A stretch of DNA of 64,000 nt, taken from positions 53,456 to 117,455 of the forward strand of contig NZ_CP019436.1 of assembly GCF_002201895.1 (NCBI RefSeq), in the 5' to 3' direction. Shown here piece after piece: positions 30,740-40,518 of the stretch. The position numbers were made by a program, and so were the translations under genes. The notes beneath the pieces were generated by a model that was not told where the DNA came from, did not search any database, and was given only the letters and a program-made list of their open reading frames with translations. This DNA is from Methanopyrus sp. SNP6 (GTDB lineage Archaea; JAADCQ01; Methanopyri; Methanopyrales; Methanopyraceae). Numbering within the stretch: the stretch's first letter is position 1; the number at the start of each line of letters is the position of its first letter.

Positions 30740-31377
30740 AAAGCACTGAATGGTTCGAGGCCGACACCGAGAAGGAGCGCGTAGAAATTCAGCGGAAAGT
30801 AGCCCGTGAAGTCCGACTGGAACCGCTCGACGACGTGGACGCCGTCGCCGGGGTGGACGTCTCTTACCGTGGTGAAGAGTACAAGGCCGCCGCGGTGGTT
30901 TTGGACCCCGAAACCTACGAAGTGGTTGACCGTCGGGTGGTCCAAGGGACTACGAGCGTCCCATACGAGCCCGGGTTCCTCGCGTTCCGCGAGGGTCCGC
31001 CCGCCCTGAAGGCCCTCGAAGGCCTGGACTTCGATCTGTTGTTCGTCCACGGTCACGGCATAGCCCATCCCAGGCGTGCCGGTCTCGCTTCCCACCTCGG
31101 GGTAGCCCTAAACGTCCCGACGATAGGGGTAGCGCGACGTCCGCTCGTGGGTAGGTCGAAGGAGGAACCAAGAAGGGTGGGAGATACCGCACCTCTCGTA
31201 CATAGAAGGGAGGTAGTCGGCTACCTCGTACGAACCGACGCCGAAGCCCGACCCGTAGTAGTGAGCCCTGGTCATCGGTGTAACCTCGAGGACGCCGTGA
31301 GATGGACGTTACGCCTCACCCGAGTAGGAAAGTGGCCAGAGCCGCTGCGTCTGGCTGATCTGCTCTCACGTGCGTAG
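30736..31377 (+). CDS. nfi: Endonuclease V-like protein with altered catalytic residue
   Basis: 213 aa, normal family length. [15 protein letters not shown] (first catalytic Asp), [15 protein letters not shown] (catalytic Glu) and [17 protein letters not shown] identify endonuclease V, which nicks DNA or RNA at inosine. The third acidic residue, the Asp of the usual VDGxG motif, is His here (FVHGHG, codon CAC at about 31048). Activity may therefore be reduced, metal-shifted or lost. GTG start overlaps kptA by 4 bp; topoisomerase V starts 29 bases downstream. Confidence 0.85.
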   Translation: MKSTEWFEADTEKERVEIQRKVAREVRLEPLDDVDAVAGVDVSYRGEEYKAAAVVLDPETYEVVDRRVVQGTTSVPYEPGFLAFREGPPALKALEGLDFDLLFVHGHGIAHPRRAGLASHLGVALNVPTIGVARRPLVGRSKEEPRRVGDTAPLVHRREVVGYLVRTDAEARPVVVSPGHRCNLEDAVRWTLRLTRVGKWPEPLRLADLLSRA

Positions 31378-31406
31378 AGGAGCATTACGGGTAGAGGGTG
31401 AAGGTC

Positions 31407-34361
31407 GTGGCTCTGGTGTACGACGCTGAGTTCGTGGGCTCGGAGCGAGAGTTCGAGGAAGAACGCGAGACGTTCCTCAAAGGTGTCAAGGCTTACGACG
31501 GCGTTCTGGCCACCCGTTACTTGATAGAGAGGTCTCCTAGCGCAAAGGACGACGAGGAGCTGTTAGAGCTTCACCAGAATTTCATCCTTCTCACGGGATC
31601 GTACGCCTGCTCGATAGATCCGACAGAAGATAGGTATCAAAACGTCATAGTTCGTGGTGTTAACTTCGATGAACGAGTTCAACGCCTGTCCACGGGCGGT
31701 TCACCGGCTCGCTACGCGATCGTGTACAGGCGTGGCTGGAAGGCGATCGCCAAGGCCTTGAATATCGACGAGGAAGACGTTCCTGCCATAGAGGTGCGTG
31801 CTGTGAAACGCAACCCACTCCAGCCGGCATTGTACCGGATCCTGGTACGATACGGGCGCGTCGACCTAATGCCCATAACCGTGGACGAGGTGCCACCTGA
31901 GATGGCCGGCGAGTTCGAGCGACTGATCGAACGGTACGACGTCCCGATCAACGAGAAGGAGGAGCGCATACTCGAGATCCTCAGGGAGAACCCATGGACC
32001 CCACACGACGAAATCGCGAGACGGCTCGGGCTCTCGGTTTCGGAAGTCGAGGGTGAGAAGGATCCGGAGAGCAGCGGTATCTACAGCCTGTGGTCTCGAG
32101 TCGTCGTGAACATCGAGTACGACGAGCGTACGGCCGAGCGACACGTTAAGCGCCGGGATCGAATTCTCGAAGAACTATACGAGCGCCTGGAGGAGCTCTC
32201 GGAGAGGTACTTACGTCGTCCGTTGACTAGACGGTGGATCGTCGAACATAAGCGCGACATCATGAGAAGGTACCTCGAGCAGCGGATCGTCGAGTGTGCG
32301 CTCAAGCTCCAGGACCGTTACGGGATCCGTGAGGATGCGGCACTGTGTCTCGCAAGGACTTTCGACGGGTCCATCTCAATGATCTCTACCACTCCGTACC
32401 GGACGCTCAAGGACGTGTGCCCCGACCTGACACTCGAGGAGGCCAAGTCCATCAACCGCACCCTGGCGACACTGATCGACGAGCACGGTCTCAGCCCCGA
32501 CGCCGCGGACGAGCTCATCGAGAACTTCGAATCGATCGCCGGTATTTTGGCTACCGACTTGAAGGAGATAGATCAAATGCACGAGGAAGGAAGGCTATCC
32601 GAGGAGGCTTACCGGGCCGCCGTCGAGATACAGCTGGCAGAGCTCACGAAGAAGGGAGGTGTGGGTAGGAAGACTGCGGAGCGTCTCTTACGCGCCTTCG
32701 GAAACCCCGAACGCGTCAAGCAGCTGGCCCGCGAGTTCGAGATCGAGAAGCTAGCCTCGGTGGAAGGGGTCGGCGAGCGCGTCCTACGCAGTCTCGTCCC
32801 GGGGTACGCTTCGCTGATCTCAATCCGTGGCATCGACCGGGAGCGGGCGGAGCGTCTGCTCAAGAAGTACGGCGGCTACTCCAAGGTCCGTGAGGCCGGC
32901 GTCGAAGAGTTGCGCGAGGACGGCCTCACCGACGCCCAAATCCGGGAGCTCAAGGGTCTAAAGACCCTCGAGAGCGTAGTAGGGGATTTAGAAAAGGCCG
33001 ACGAACTAAAGCGGAAGTACGGATCCGCGTCCGCGGTTCGAAGTCTACCCGTAGAGGAGCTGCGCGAACTCGGGTTCTCCGACGACGAAATCGCCGAGAT
33101 TAAAGGAGTACCTAAGAAGCTCCGGGAGGCCTTCGACCTCGAGACCGCCGCGGAACTCTACGAGCAGTACGGTTCGCTGAAGGAGATCGGTCGTCGATTA
33201 TCTTACGACGATCTACTCGAGCTCGGTGCGACTCCGAAGGCCGCAGCTGAGATCAAGGGACCGGAGTTCAAGTTCCTCTTGAACATCGAAGGGGTCGGAC
33301 CGGAACTCGCCGAGCGGATACTCGAGGCAGTGGATTACGACCTCGAGCGATTGGCTTCCATGAATCCAGAGGAACTCGAGGAGAAAGTGAAAGGACTGGG
33401 TGAAGAACTCGCGGAACGCGTCGTGTACGCCGCTAGGGAGCGCGTAGAAAGTCGCAGAAAGTCCGGCCGCCAGGAGCGATCGGAGGAAGAATGGAAGGAG
33501 TGGCTCGAGCGTAAGGTCGGTGAGGGGAGATCTCGCCGGCTGATCGAGTATTTCGGATCCGCGGGTGAGGTAGGAAAACTGGCCGAGAACGCCGAAGTAT
33601 CGAAGCTGCTGGAGGTCCCTGGTATAGGCGACGAGGCCGTCGCCAGGCTCGTACCGGGTTATAAGACCCTACGAGACGCCGGTCTCACACCGGTTGAAGC
33701 GGAGCGCGTGCTGAAACGGTACGGGTCGGTCTCCAAAGTCCAAGAAGAAGCCACTCCGGACGAGTTACGCGAACTCGGCCTCAGCGACGCCAAGATCGCG
33801 AGGATCCTGGGCCTGCGTAGCCTGGTGAATAAGGGCCTGGACGTGGACACCGCGTACGAGCTCAAGCGTAGATACGGTTCCGTCTCCGCCGTACGGAAGG
33901 CACCGGTGAAAGCACTGCGCGAGCTCGGCCTCTCCGATCGTAAGATCGCGCGTATCAAGAGTATCCCGGAAACTATGCTCCAGGTACGAGGGATGAGTGT
34001 GGAGAAAGCGGAGCGGCTACTGGAGCGTTTCGATACCTGGACTAAGGTGAAGGAAGCACCCGTATCGGAGTTGGTGAAAGTTCCGGGCGTCGGATTGAGT
34101 TTGGTCAAGGAGATCAAGGCTCAAGCGGACCCGGCCTGGAAGGCACTCTTAGACGTCAAAGGGGTCAGTCCGGAGCTGGCCGACCGACTCGTCGAGGAAT
34201 TCGGCAGCCCCTACCGGGTGCTGACGGCCAAAAAATCCGACCTGATGAAGGTCGACGGAGTCGGGCCGAAGCTCGCCAAGCGAATCCGGACCGCGGGCAA
34301 ACGATACGTGGAGGAGCGTAGGTCGAGGAGGGAGAGGATCAGGAGGAAGCTCCGAGGATGA
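31407..34361 (+). CDS. top5: DNA topoisomerase V (type IC topoisomerase with AP-lyase repair domains)
   Basis: 984 aa from the GTG at 31407, the published length. Residues 1-270 are the unique topoisomerase fold; the nucleophile Tyr226 lies in SSGIYSLWS, and Arg131, Arg144, His200, Glu215 and Lys218 are all present at those positions. From about 280 to 984 the protein is a chain of (HhH)2 modules, visible as recurring GVGxxxAERLL and LRELGLSDxKIARI units, which hold the AP/dRP-lyase sites. It relaxes supercoils without ATP or Mg2+ by a 3'-phosphotyrosine. Third gene of the kptA-nfi-top5 unit and convergent with the broken desulfurase. Confidence 0.98.
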   Translation: MALVYDAEFVGSEREFEEERETFLKGVKAYDGVLATRYLIERSPSAKDDEELLELHQNFILLTGSYACSIDPTEDRYQNVIVRGVNFDERVQRLSTGGSPARYAIVYRRGWKAIAKALNIDEEDVPAIEVRAVKRNPLQPALYRILVRYGRVDLMPITVDEVPPEMAGEFERLIERYDVPINEKEERILEILRENPWTPHDEIARRLGLSVSEVEGEKDPESSGIYSLWSRVVVNIEYDERTAERHVKRRDRILEELYERLEELSERYLRRPLTRRWIVEHKRDIMRRYLEQRIVECALKLQDRYGIREDAALCLARTFDGSISMISTTPYRTLKDVCPDLTLEEAKSINRTLATLIDEHGLSPDAADELIENFESIAGILATDLKEIDQMHEEGRLSEEAYRAAVEIQLAELTKKGGVGRKTAERLLRAFGNPERVKQLAREFEIEKLASVEGVGERVLRSLVPGYASLISIRGIDRERAERLLKKYGGYSKVREAGVEELREDGLTDAQIRELKGLKTLESVVGDLEKADELKRKYGSASAVRSLPVEELRELGFSDDEIAEIKGVPKKLREAFDLETAAELYEQYGSLKEIGRRLSYDDLLELGATPKAAAEIKGPEFKFLLNIEGVGPELAERILEAVDYDLERLASMNPEELEEKVKGLGEELAERVVYAARERVESRRKSGRQERSEEEWKEWLERKVGEGRSRRLIEYFGSAGEVGKLAENAEVSKLLEVPGIGDEAVARLVPGYKTLRDAGLTPVEAERVLKRYGSVSKVQEEATPDELRELGLSDAKIARILGLRSLVNKGLDVDTAYELKRRYGSVSAVRKAPVKALRELGLSDRKIARIKSIPETMLQVRGMSVEKAERLLERFDTWTKVKEAPVSELVKVPGVGLSLVKEIKAQADPAWKALLDVKGVSPELADRLVEEFGSPYRVLTAKKSDLMKVDGVGPKLAKRIRTAGKRYVEERRSRRERIRRKLRG

Positions 34362-34363
34362 TC

Positions 34364-35548
34364 TCACGACCCGCGTGTTATGTCCTCCATAGCCGACAGG
34401 AACATCTCCGCTTCCTCGATGTCGTTGTAGAACGCCACCGAGGCCCGAACACAACCGTCGAGCCCGAGCTTCTCGAACACCAAGCTCGCACAGTGCCTCC
34501 CCGTTCGCACACAGATTTTCCGCTCACTGAGCTTTTTGCCTACCTCTGCGTGATCCACGCCGTCGACGAGGAACGGGACGATGGCCTTCCTCTCCGCCTC
34601 GGGTGCTAGAATCTCGACCCCCTTCGATCTCTTCTAATCCGTTGAGGATCCGATCGGTAACCTTGCGGATACTCCGCTCTACGCGGTCCAACCCGACTTC
34701 CTCCAGGATCTTGACGCCTTCCGCCAGTCCTATCACACCCGGGAGGTTCGGCGTTCCGGATTCGAAGGAGAGTGGAGGTTCTCTGGTGACGACCTCGAAA
34801 TCTCTGGTTACGTAGTCCGTCGACCCTCCACCTAGAGCCGTAGCTCCAGCTCCTCCATCACGTCCTCTCGAACGTAAAGGATTCCAGTACCATGAGGTCC
34901 CAGGAGGCCCTTATGGCCGGGTGCCGCTATGAAGTGATACCTCGACCAATCGTGATCCATGTGGCCCAACGACTGGGCCGCGTCGAGCAGCACGTACGCG
35001 CCGAACTCTTCGGCGAGCTCTAAGATCTCGTCCACGGGCTGCAACGAACCCAGAGCGTTGCTCTCGTGAGTTATGGCGATCAGACGTGTGTCGTCGTCGA
35101 CCACGGTCTCCAGCTCGGTCATGTCAATTTCACCGTTTTCCCGGTTGAACCCTACCACCTCGACTTCGAACCCGAACGTCTCGGAGAACTTCAGCCACGG
35201 CACCAGGTTCGAGTGGTGCTCGAGGGCCGTGGTAACGACGACATCGCCTTTCTCCCATCGGATCGAAGCTAGCACGTAATGGATCGAGTGGGTCGTATTC
35301 AGCGTGAAGGCGAGACACTCCGGCTCAACTCCGAGGAACGAGGCGACGATATCCCTAGCGCGCTCGAACTCCTCGGTGGCACGCTCGCCCGGGGGATGCG
35401 CCCCGCGACCCACGTTCACGCCGAACTCCCGTAAGGCTCTTTCCATGGCTCTTATAACACGTTCATGCTTCAGCGACGTGGCAGCGTTGTCGAGGTACAC
35501 CCATTCCTCCTTGAGTGGAAACCCGTTCACGATTTCATCCAGACCCAA
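34364..35548 (-). pseudogene. Cysteine desulfurase (SufS/CsdA class) with two frameshifts
   Basis: From TTG 35548 one frame covers PLP-binding ALEHHSNLVPW, ITHESNALGS, DAAQSLGHM and the Lys of APGHKGLLGPHGTG, then stops at 34832. The next segment (TDYVTRDFEVVTREPP, SFESGTPNLPGVIGLAEG) is in another frame to about 34622. There a run of five C (plus strand 34618-34622) shifts it again; four would restore the frame into EILAPEAERKAIVPFLVDGV. The last frame holds the catalytic-Cys region RTGRHCASLVFEKLG and ends at 34364. All parts are present, so the breaks are recent or are sequencing errors. Confidence 0.82.
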
Positions 35549-35649
35549 TGCTTTCCCCCTCGGCCGACCTTTAACCGTTGGTTCAAAGTCGTTGCTTCAC
35601 CGAAAACACATCGCTATCAGACGTCTTTGACACCCGAGTCGAGTACTCA

Positions 35650-36438
35650 CTATCCTTTGAGGAAGCCCTTCAAGAATTCACGTACCCTGTTCGTGTTAGG
35701 GACCTCCCAGACGTGCCAACCACTTTCGTAAGGGGTGACGAGGGAGTACCAGTCGGCTTCCGGGTCGAGTTCTCCACCTTCCCAGGCGACTAACACCTGG
35801 CCACCGGCCGCTGCGACGGCGCTCTCACGATCGTCATAGTAGTCCCGATGGTCCTCCGACCGGAGTACGAGCACCGCCGCCTTATGACGTCGTTTTACCC
35901 TGTCCAAGAGATATCCTCGCTCCGACATGTGGTTCACGATATCGTCGATGAACTCTGGCGGACACCTCGTCACAAGACGACCCGTCTTCGGACGCAAGAC
36001 GTCCACACAGGTGTCCAGGAACGACAGCACGAACTCGAGATCGGGTGTTCTGGAGATGCCGCTACGGGGTCCCCACGGGGGATCTGTCAGCACCTCGTCG
36101 ACGGGACGTCTAAAATCTTCGATGCCGCATTCCAGCGGGAGGACGTCACCCAGAAGGACGTCCCGATTCGCGGAGATGTTGGCCGACAAAGCTGCGGAGT
36201 GCTCCTGATCCGGTTCCACGGCGTACACGGTGTAAGGACCGAGGGCGGCCACCGTCAGGGCGAAAGATCCGCAACCCGCTCCGGCATCGAGGATCTCTCC
36301 TCTCCACGGAGCACGAAGGTCGCGAACTACTTCCATGATGTACCTGGTGCTGGGAATTATTACACGCGAAGGGGACATGGTGAGAGGATCTTCGAGGAAG
36401 GGTAAGAGCACCGGTATCGAGCGCTCTGACCTTCCCAT
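35650..36438 (-). CDS. SAM-dependent methyltransferase with TDPPWG motif (Trm11/TrmN-like)
   Basis: 262 aa. SAM motif I is ILDAGAGCGSFALTVA; YAVEPDQEHSAAL is motif II; EVLTDPPWGPRSG is the N6/N2-amino methylase motif IV, typical of RNA guanine or adenine methylases (Trm11/Trm-G10 group) and of some DNA methylases. No THUMP domain is attached. A GGGTGA run before ATG 36438 supports that start; ATG 36378 is possible. Target unknown. Confidence 0.7.
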   Translation of the reverse strand: MGRSERSIPVLLPFLEDPLTMSPSRVIIPSTRYIMEVVRDLRAPWRGEILDAGAGCGSFALTVAALGPYTVYAVEPDQEHSAALSANISANRDVLLGDVLPLECGIEDFRRPVDEVLTDPPWGPRSGISRTPDLEFVLSFLDTCVDVLRPKTGRLVTRCPPEFIDDIVNHMSERGYLLDRVKRRHKAAVLVLRSEDHRDYYDDRESAVAAAGGQVLVAWEGGELDPEADWYSLVTPYESGWHVWEVPNTNRVREFLKGFLKG

Positions 36439-36894
36439 TCGCGGTCACCCGGCGCCGAGAGATTAAAACGGACGGAATTTAAGGTACCTGGCAGCCGCGG
36501 GGCGGCGGTCGTACGAATTAATGCCTCAAGAAGCGTTGAAGGATCCGACGGCCCGGGCGAACGGGATCTTTCCGAGCGGAGTCATTGGCAGTGTAGTACT
36601 CAGGTTCGGTATTCGGCTGTGATCGACGCGCTCGTCGGGATCACGGTAACCTGAATTTATCCAGGGAGATGGGGTCTGGTCTCCCGTTCAAACTGGAGAG
36701 AAGAGTTCGGGTGTATGAAGATTCGTCGATCGAGCGCGTCACCCGAACGCTGTACTACCGGGGGTACCTACTACCTCCGAAGTAGGGATCATAGTTCGAT
36801 CGACAGGGTTACGCGGCTCAGGGTTCATACGGTGGAAGAGGATGTTGTTGGGGAGCGCCCGCGGTCGGATCGATAGGATCTTCACGGATGTACC
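36439..36894. ncRNA. 456-bp gene-free stretch with strong inverted repeats; candidate structured RNA
   Basis: No credible ORF on either strand. AT-rich boxes at 36473-36483 (GGAATTTAAGG) and 36651-36661 (TGAATTTATCC) could be rightward TATA elements. Two clear hairpins follow the second: GGGAGA/TCTCCC (36664-36669 with 36680-36685) and a perfect 9-bp GTTCGGGTG/CACCCGAAC (36705-36713 with 36740-36748). It does not match tRNA, SRP RNA or RNase P RNA as far as I can tell. An RNA gene is a guess from structure. Confidence 0.3.
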
Positions 36895-38151
36895 CTAGAG
36901 GTAGGAACGAGGGTCAGTGATCTCACCCTCGATAGCGCTAGCGGCGGCCGTCGCCGGGCTGGCCAGGTACACTTCCGACTCACGGTGTCCCATCCTACCA
37001 GGGAAATTCCTGTTGGACGTCGCCACGCACCGCTCGCCTTCCGCGAGAACCCCCATATGACCACCCAGACACGGACCGCAGTTCGGCGGGCAGATCAGTG
37101 CTCCCGACTCGTGGAGTACTTCGAGTATGCCGTCCTTGAGCGCCCGGTCGTAGACTTCCCTCGACGCCGGGATGACGATCAGCCGGACGTCGTCGTGGAC
37201 TTCCTCGCCTTCAAGTACCTCCGCCGCGACCTTCAGGTCCTCGTACCGACCGTTGGTGCAGGAACCGATGAAGACTTGGTCGATCGCGATACCTTCGACT
37301 TCCCCCACGGGCACCACGTTGTCCGGAGAGAACGGCTTCGCGACCTGCGGCTCGAGGTCACTCACGTCCAAGGTCAACTCGGCCTCGTACCGGGCGTCTG
37401 GGTCTGGCTCAACCGGGCGCCCTTCCGTACCCGCACGCTTCTTGACGTACTCGAACGTCTTCTCATCGGGCGGGATCATCCCCGTCTTCGCCCCCATTTC
37501 GATCGCCATGTTACACAGACACATACGGTCCGATACGGACATTTCTCGGACGACCTCGCCGTGGTACTCGATCGCCATGTACGTCGCGCCGTCGGCACCG
37601 ATTTCTCCCGTCACCTTGAGCACGACGTCCTTAGCGTACACACCCTCCTGAAGTTCTCCCGTAATCTCTACGCGGTACGTTTCCGGGACACGGAACCACA
37701 GCTTACCGGTCGCGAAGACCGCCGCCATGTCGGTGGAACCGATCCCGGTAGCGAAGGCTCCGAGAGCTCCGTGGGTGCAGGTGTGGGAGTCGGCCCCTAC
37801 GATCACGTCCCCAGGACGCACGTGACCCTTCTCGGGGAGAACCTGGTGACAGACACCTTCCCGAACGTCGTAAAAGTGCTCGATACCCTGTTCTTCGACG
37901 AACTCCCGCATCATCCTGTGGTTCTCCGCGGCTTCCACGGAGTCCGCTGGCACCTGATGGTCGAACAACACGACGATCTTGGACGGATTCCACACGCGCT
38001 CGACTCCCATCTCCTCGAACCGCTGAACTGTGATCGGACCCGTGATATCATGGACCATCGCAACATCGATGTTGGCGACGACGATATCCCCCGCTTCGGC
38101 GTCCTCCCCGGACGCTCGGGACAGTATCTTCTCGGCCATCGTCTTCCCCAC
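36895..38151 (-). CDS. leuC/hacA: 3-isopropylmalate dehydratase/homoaconitase large subunit
   Basis: 418 aa. Aconitase-type large subunit with cluster cysteines in [13 protein letters not shown] and [13 protein letters not shown], plus [15 protein letters not shown] and [10 protein letters not shown]. Methanogens have two such subunits, for leucine synthesis and for the homoaconitase chain to 2-oxosuberate of coenzyme B; sequence alone does not tell which this is. GTG 38151 gives the usual [10 protein letters not shown] start; ATG 38139 is the alternative. The small subunit is not adjacent. Divergent from the RPA gene. Confidence 0.88.
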   Translation of the reverse strand: MGKTMAEKILSRASGEDAEAGDIVVANIDVAMVHDITGPITVQRFEEMGVERVWNPSKIVVLFDHQVPADSVEAAENHRMMREFVEEQGIEHFYDVREGVCHQVLPEKGHVRPGDVIVGADSHTCTHGALGAFATGIGSTDMAAVFATGKLWFRVPETYRVEITGELQEGVYAKDVVLKVTGEIGADGATYMAIEYHGEVVREMSVSDRMCLCNMAIEMGAKTGMIPPDEKTFEYVKKRAGTEGRPVEPDPDARYEAELTLDVSDLEPQVAKPFSPDNVVPVGEVEGIAIDQVFIGSCTNGRYEDLKVAAEVLEGEEVHDDVRLIVIPASREVYDRALKDGILEVLHESGALICPPNCGPCLGGHMGVLAEGERCVATSNRNFPGRMGHRESEVYLASPATAAASAIEGEITDPRSYL

Positions 38152-38221
38152 GGTGCTCGACCCCCGGCCGCCCCCGGGCGGCAGTTGAAAAAGGATCGGG
38201 GACCCGAGCTCCGTATAACAG

Positions 38222-39508
38222 GTGGAAGTGCCAAAGTTTAGAGGGGCGATCCTGACCTCAGACATTGACCGGCTGGTAGAAAAGCTGGCTGAGGAGGTCG
38301 GAAAGCGCAAGGAGGAGGTGCGCCGGGAGATCGACAGAATCCGGAAACAGTGGGGAGTGTCGGAGCTTGGAGCGCTTCTCGCCTTCGCCGACCGAATGGG
38401 TGTGAAGCTGATGCGAACGGGAGAGGAAAAACCGGGGAAGGTGACTCTGGATGAAGCAATTTCTCAAGAACTACAGTCTTTCGATACGGAGTTCATCGTC
38501 GTACGCGTATCGGACCCCGCGGAGACCAGGTCGGGCGGTAGAATGGTGACTTTAGTGGTAGGAGACGAGACGCGATCCGCCGCGTTGGTAGCGTTCGACG
38601 AGGTCGTCGAGAAACTCGAGGAACTTGATGAAGGTGACTTGGTACTGGCTAGGAACCTGACGGTGGGTTCGTTCCGCAACAGCCCGCAGCTGGTGGTTAC
38701 CCGAGAGACCGAGCTTGAAGTAGTAGGCCACGAGGAGAATCCGGATCGGATCATCGAGCGAAGCATCTCCGAGGTGAAACACGGAGAGTACGTACGCGTG
38801 CGAGGTGTCGTGGCGAGCGAGCCCGTCGACACGGGAGAACGCGTGTACTTCTGGCTCTCCGACGAGACAGGTTCGACGCGTGTCAACCTGTGGGGTGAGG
38901 AAGCCGAGCGTGCGATGGACCTCGACTACGGCGACGGTGTGATCGTGGAAGGGTGGGTTTCTACCCGCAGTGATCACCCGGTGATCAACGTACTCAGGAC
39001 CCAAGGTCGTGTGGAGCCCACTGAGGTTTCCATCAAGCCCGCTATCCGGAAGCGTGTCGAGGAGCTCGATAAGGGGGATGTAGCAGAGGTATCAGGCGTC
39101 ATCGTCACCGTGTACGCACGCCGTCGGTACTACGAGGCGTGCCCCACCTGCGGTCGGGCCATGAAAGAGGGGGAGTGTCCCGAGCACGGGGCCGTGGAAC
39201 CCGAACGGAGACCAGTGCTGAACGTGGTAGTAGACGACGGCTCCGGGACTGTAAGGACGGTGTTCTTCGGAGAACACGCGGTCGAGTTCGTGGGATACGA
39301 GACCACGAAGGAATACCTGGAAGCCGACGAATCCGACATCGAAGAGAGACTTTTAGGTGAAAGCGTTTCCGTGGTGCTCAGGGTTCGGGGAGAAGGGGTC
39401 GTAGAGGACTACGATGCCGTCGCACTGCGGGCTAGGATACTCACCGAGGAGGACTTCAAACGTGAGATCCAGATCTTGGCCCGGGAGCTAAAGGGGGGAG
39501 GAGGGTGA
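38222..39508 (+). CDS. rpa: Replication protein A-like single-stranded DNA-binding protein
   Basis: 428 aa. A helical N-terminal region is followed by OB folds (near residues 70-170, 180-260 and 275-390), recognised from repeated V-R-V-S-D and V-R-V-R-G-V-V-A-S strands, [17 protein letters not shown] and [17 protein letters not shown] zinc finger ([17 protein letters not shown]) interrupts the last OB fold, as in euryarchaeal RPA. It coats ssDNA in replication and repair. Its stop overlaps the radA start, so ssDNA-binding protein and recombinase are made together. Confidence 0.88.
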   Translation: MEVPKFRGAILTSDIDRLVEKLAEEVGKRKEEVRREIDRIRKQWGVSELGALLAFADRMGVKLMRTGEEKPGKVTLDEAISQELQSFDTEFIVVRVSDPAETRSGGRMVTLVVGDETRSAALVAFDEVVEKLEELDEGDLVLARNLTVGSFRNSPQLVVTRETELEVVGHEENPDRIIERSISEVKHGEYVRVRGVVASEPVDTGERVYFWLSDETGSTRVNLWGEEAERAMDLDYGDGVIVEGWVSTRSDHPVINVLRTQGRVEPTEVSIKPAIRKRVEELDKGDVAEVSGVIVTVYARRRYYEACPTCGRAMKEGECPEHGAVEPERRPVLNVVVDDGSGTVRTVFFGEHAVEFVGYETTKEYLEADESDIEERLLGESVSVVLRVRGEGVVEDYDAVALRARILTEEDFKREIQILARELKGGGG

Positions 39509-40458
39509 AGGAGAGGAAGCTGAGTGATCTGGACTTACTACCAGATGAAACCGTCAAAAAGCTGGAAGAGAAGGGGGTTGTAACTGTCGAGGACTTCATT
39601 TACGCCGATCCGAAGTACCTATCGGAGGTGACGGGGATGTCCGAGCGGGATATGGAGGACATACAAGAGGAGTTGAGGAATATCGAAGTGGAGTTCGAAA
39701 CGCTAGAGAAGCTGGAACGGGAACGCAGACGCATAACCACGAGCTCCAGCGCGCTCGACGAGATCTTGGGAGGGGGCGTCCCGTGCGGAGAGTTGACGGA
39801 GTTCGCGGGCCCCTTCGGCTCGGGTAAATCCCAGATCGCGTTCCAACTATGTGTGAACGTACAACTGCCTGAGGAGGAGGGTGGATTGGAGTCCAAGGCC
39901 ATCTTCATCGACACAGAGGGAACTGTGTCACCCGGTCGTATCAAGGGAATGGCGGAGGCCTTAGGACTCGATCCCGGGGAAGCTCTACGTAACGTCTTCG
40001 TGACGCAGGTGAGATCCGTTGAAGAGCAAATGCGAGCCGCGGAGGAGGCGCACAAGCTGTGCGAGCGTGAGGATGTCGGACTCGTCGTTATAGATTCCCT
40101 CACGGCGCACTTCCGCGCGGAATACTCGAAGCTGGGGGATGTCAGCGAGCGTCAGGCCAGACTGATGAAGCACGTGGATCAGCTCAGGAACCTGGCCATG
40201 GATCACGACGTGGCCGTAGTCTTCACTAACCAAGTGCATGTCGACATTGAAGCAGCCACGAAGGGTAAGGGCAGGCGTTACGAACCCGTCGGAGGAACGA
40301 TCGTAGCCCACCAAGCAACGCATAGGATCATGCTCAGGAGAGCCAAAGGTGAGGTCCGAATCGCACGGATCATCGACTCACCGTACCTCCCACAGCGTGA
40401 GGCGCCGTTCAGGATCACGGAAGGAGGCATTCGGGACGTGGAACTACCCGAGCGATGA
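39505..40458 (+). CDS. radA: DNA repair and recombination protein RadA
   Basis: 317 aa RecA-family recombinase. The N-terminal HhH domain (EEKGVVTVEDFIYADPKYLS) is followed by Walker A GPFGSGKSQ, Walker B GLVVIDSL, the FTNQVHVD loop and the PVGGTIVAHQATHRIMLRR end. GTG 39505 overlaps the RPA stop (GTGA). It forms filaments on ssDNA and performs strand exchange. Confidence 0.95.
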   Translation: MKERKLSDLDLLPDETVKKLEEKGVVTVEDFIYADPKYLSEVTGMSERDMEDIQEELRNIEVEFETLEKLERERRRITTSSSALDEILGGGVPCGELTEFAGPFGSGKSQIAFQLCVNVQLPEEEGGLESKAIFIDTEGTVSPGRIKGMAEALGLDPGEALRNVFVTQVRSVEEQMRAAEEAHKLCEREDVGLVVIDSLTAHFRAEYSKLGDVSERQARLMKHVDQLRNLAMDHDVAVVFTNQVHVDIEAATKGKGRRYEPVGGTIVAHQATHRIMLRRAKGEVRIARIIDSPYLPQREAPFRITEGGIRDVELPER

Positions 40459-40518
40459 AGACAGGCCCAATAGCCGAAAACCCGATGACGAGCTCCCGGT
40501 CCCATCCGAGCCCAGCGG

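Noticed and set aside
36985..38241. 418-codon plus-strand ORF opposite leuC/hacA
   Set aside because: Long only because high-GC codon use in the real gene suppresses stops in the complementary frame; the minus-strand protein has all aconitase-family cysteines.
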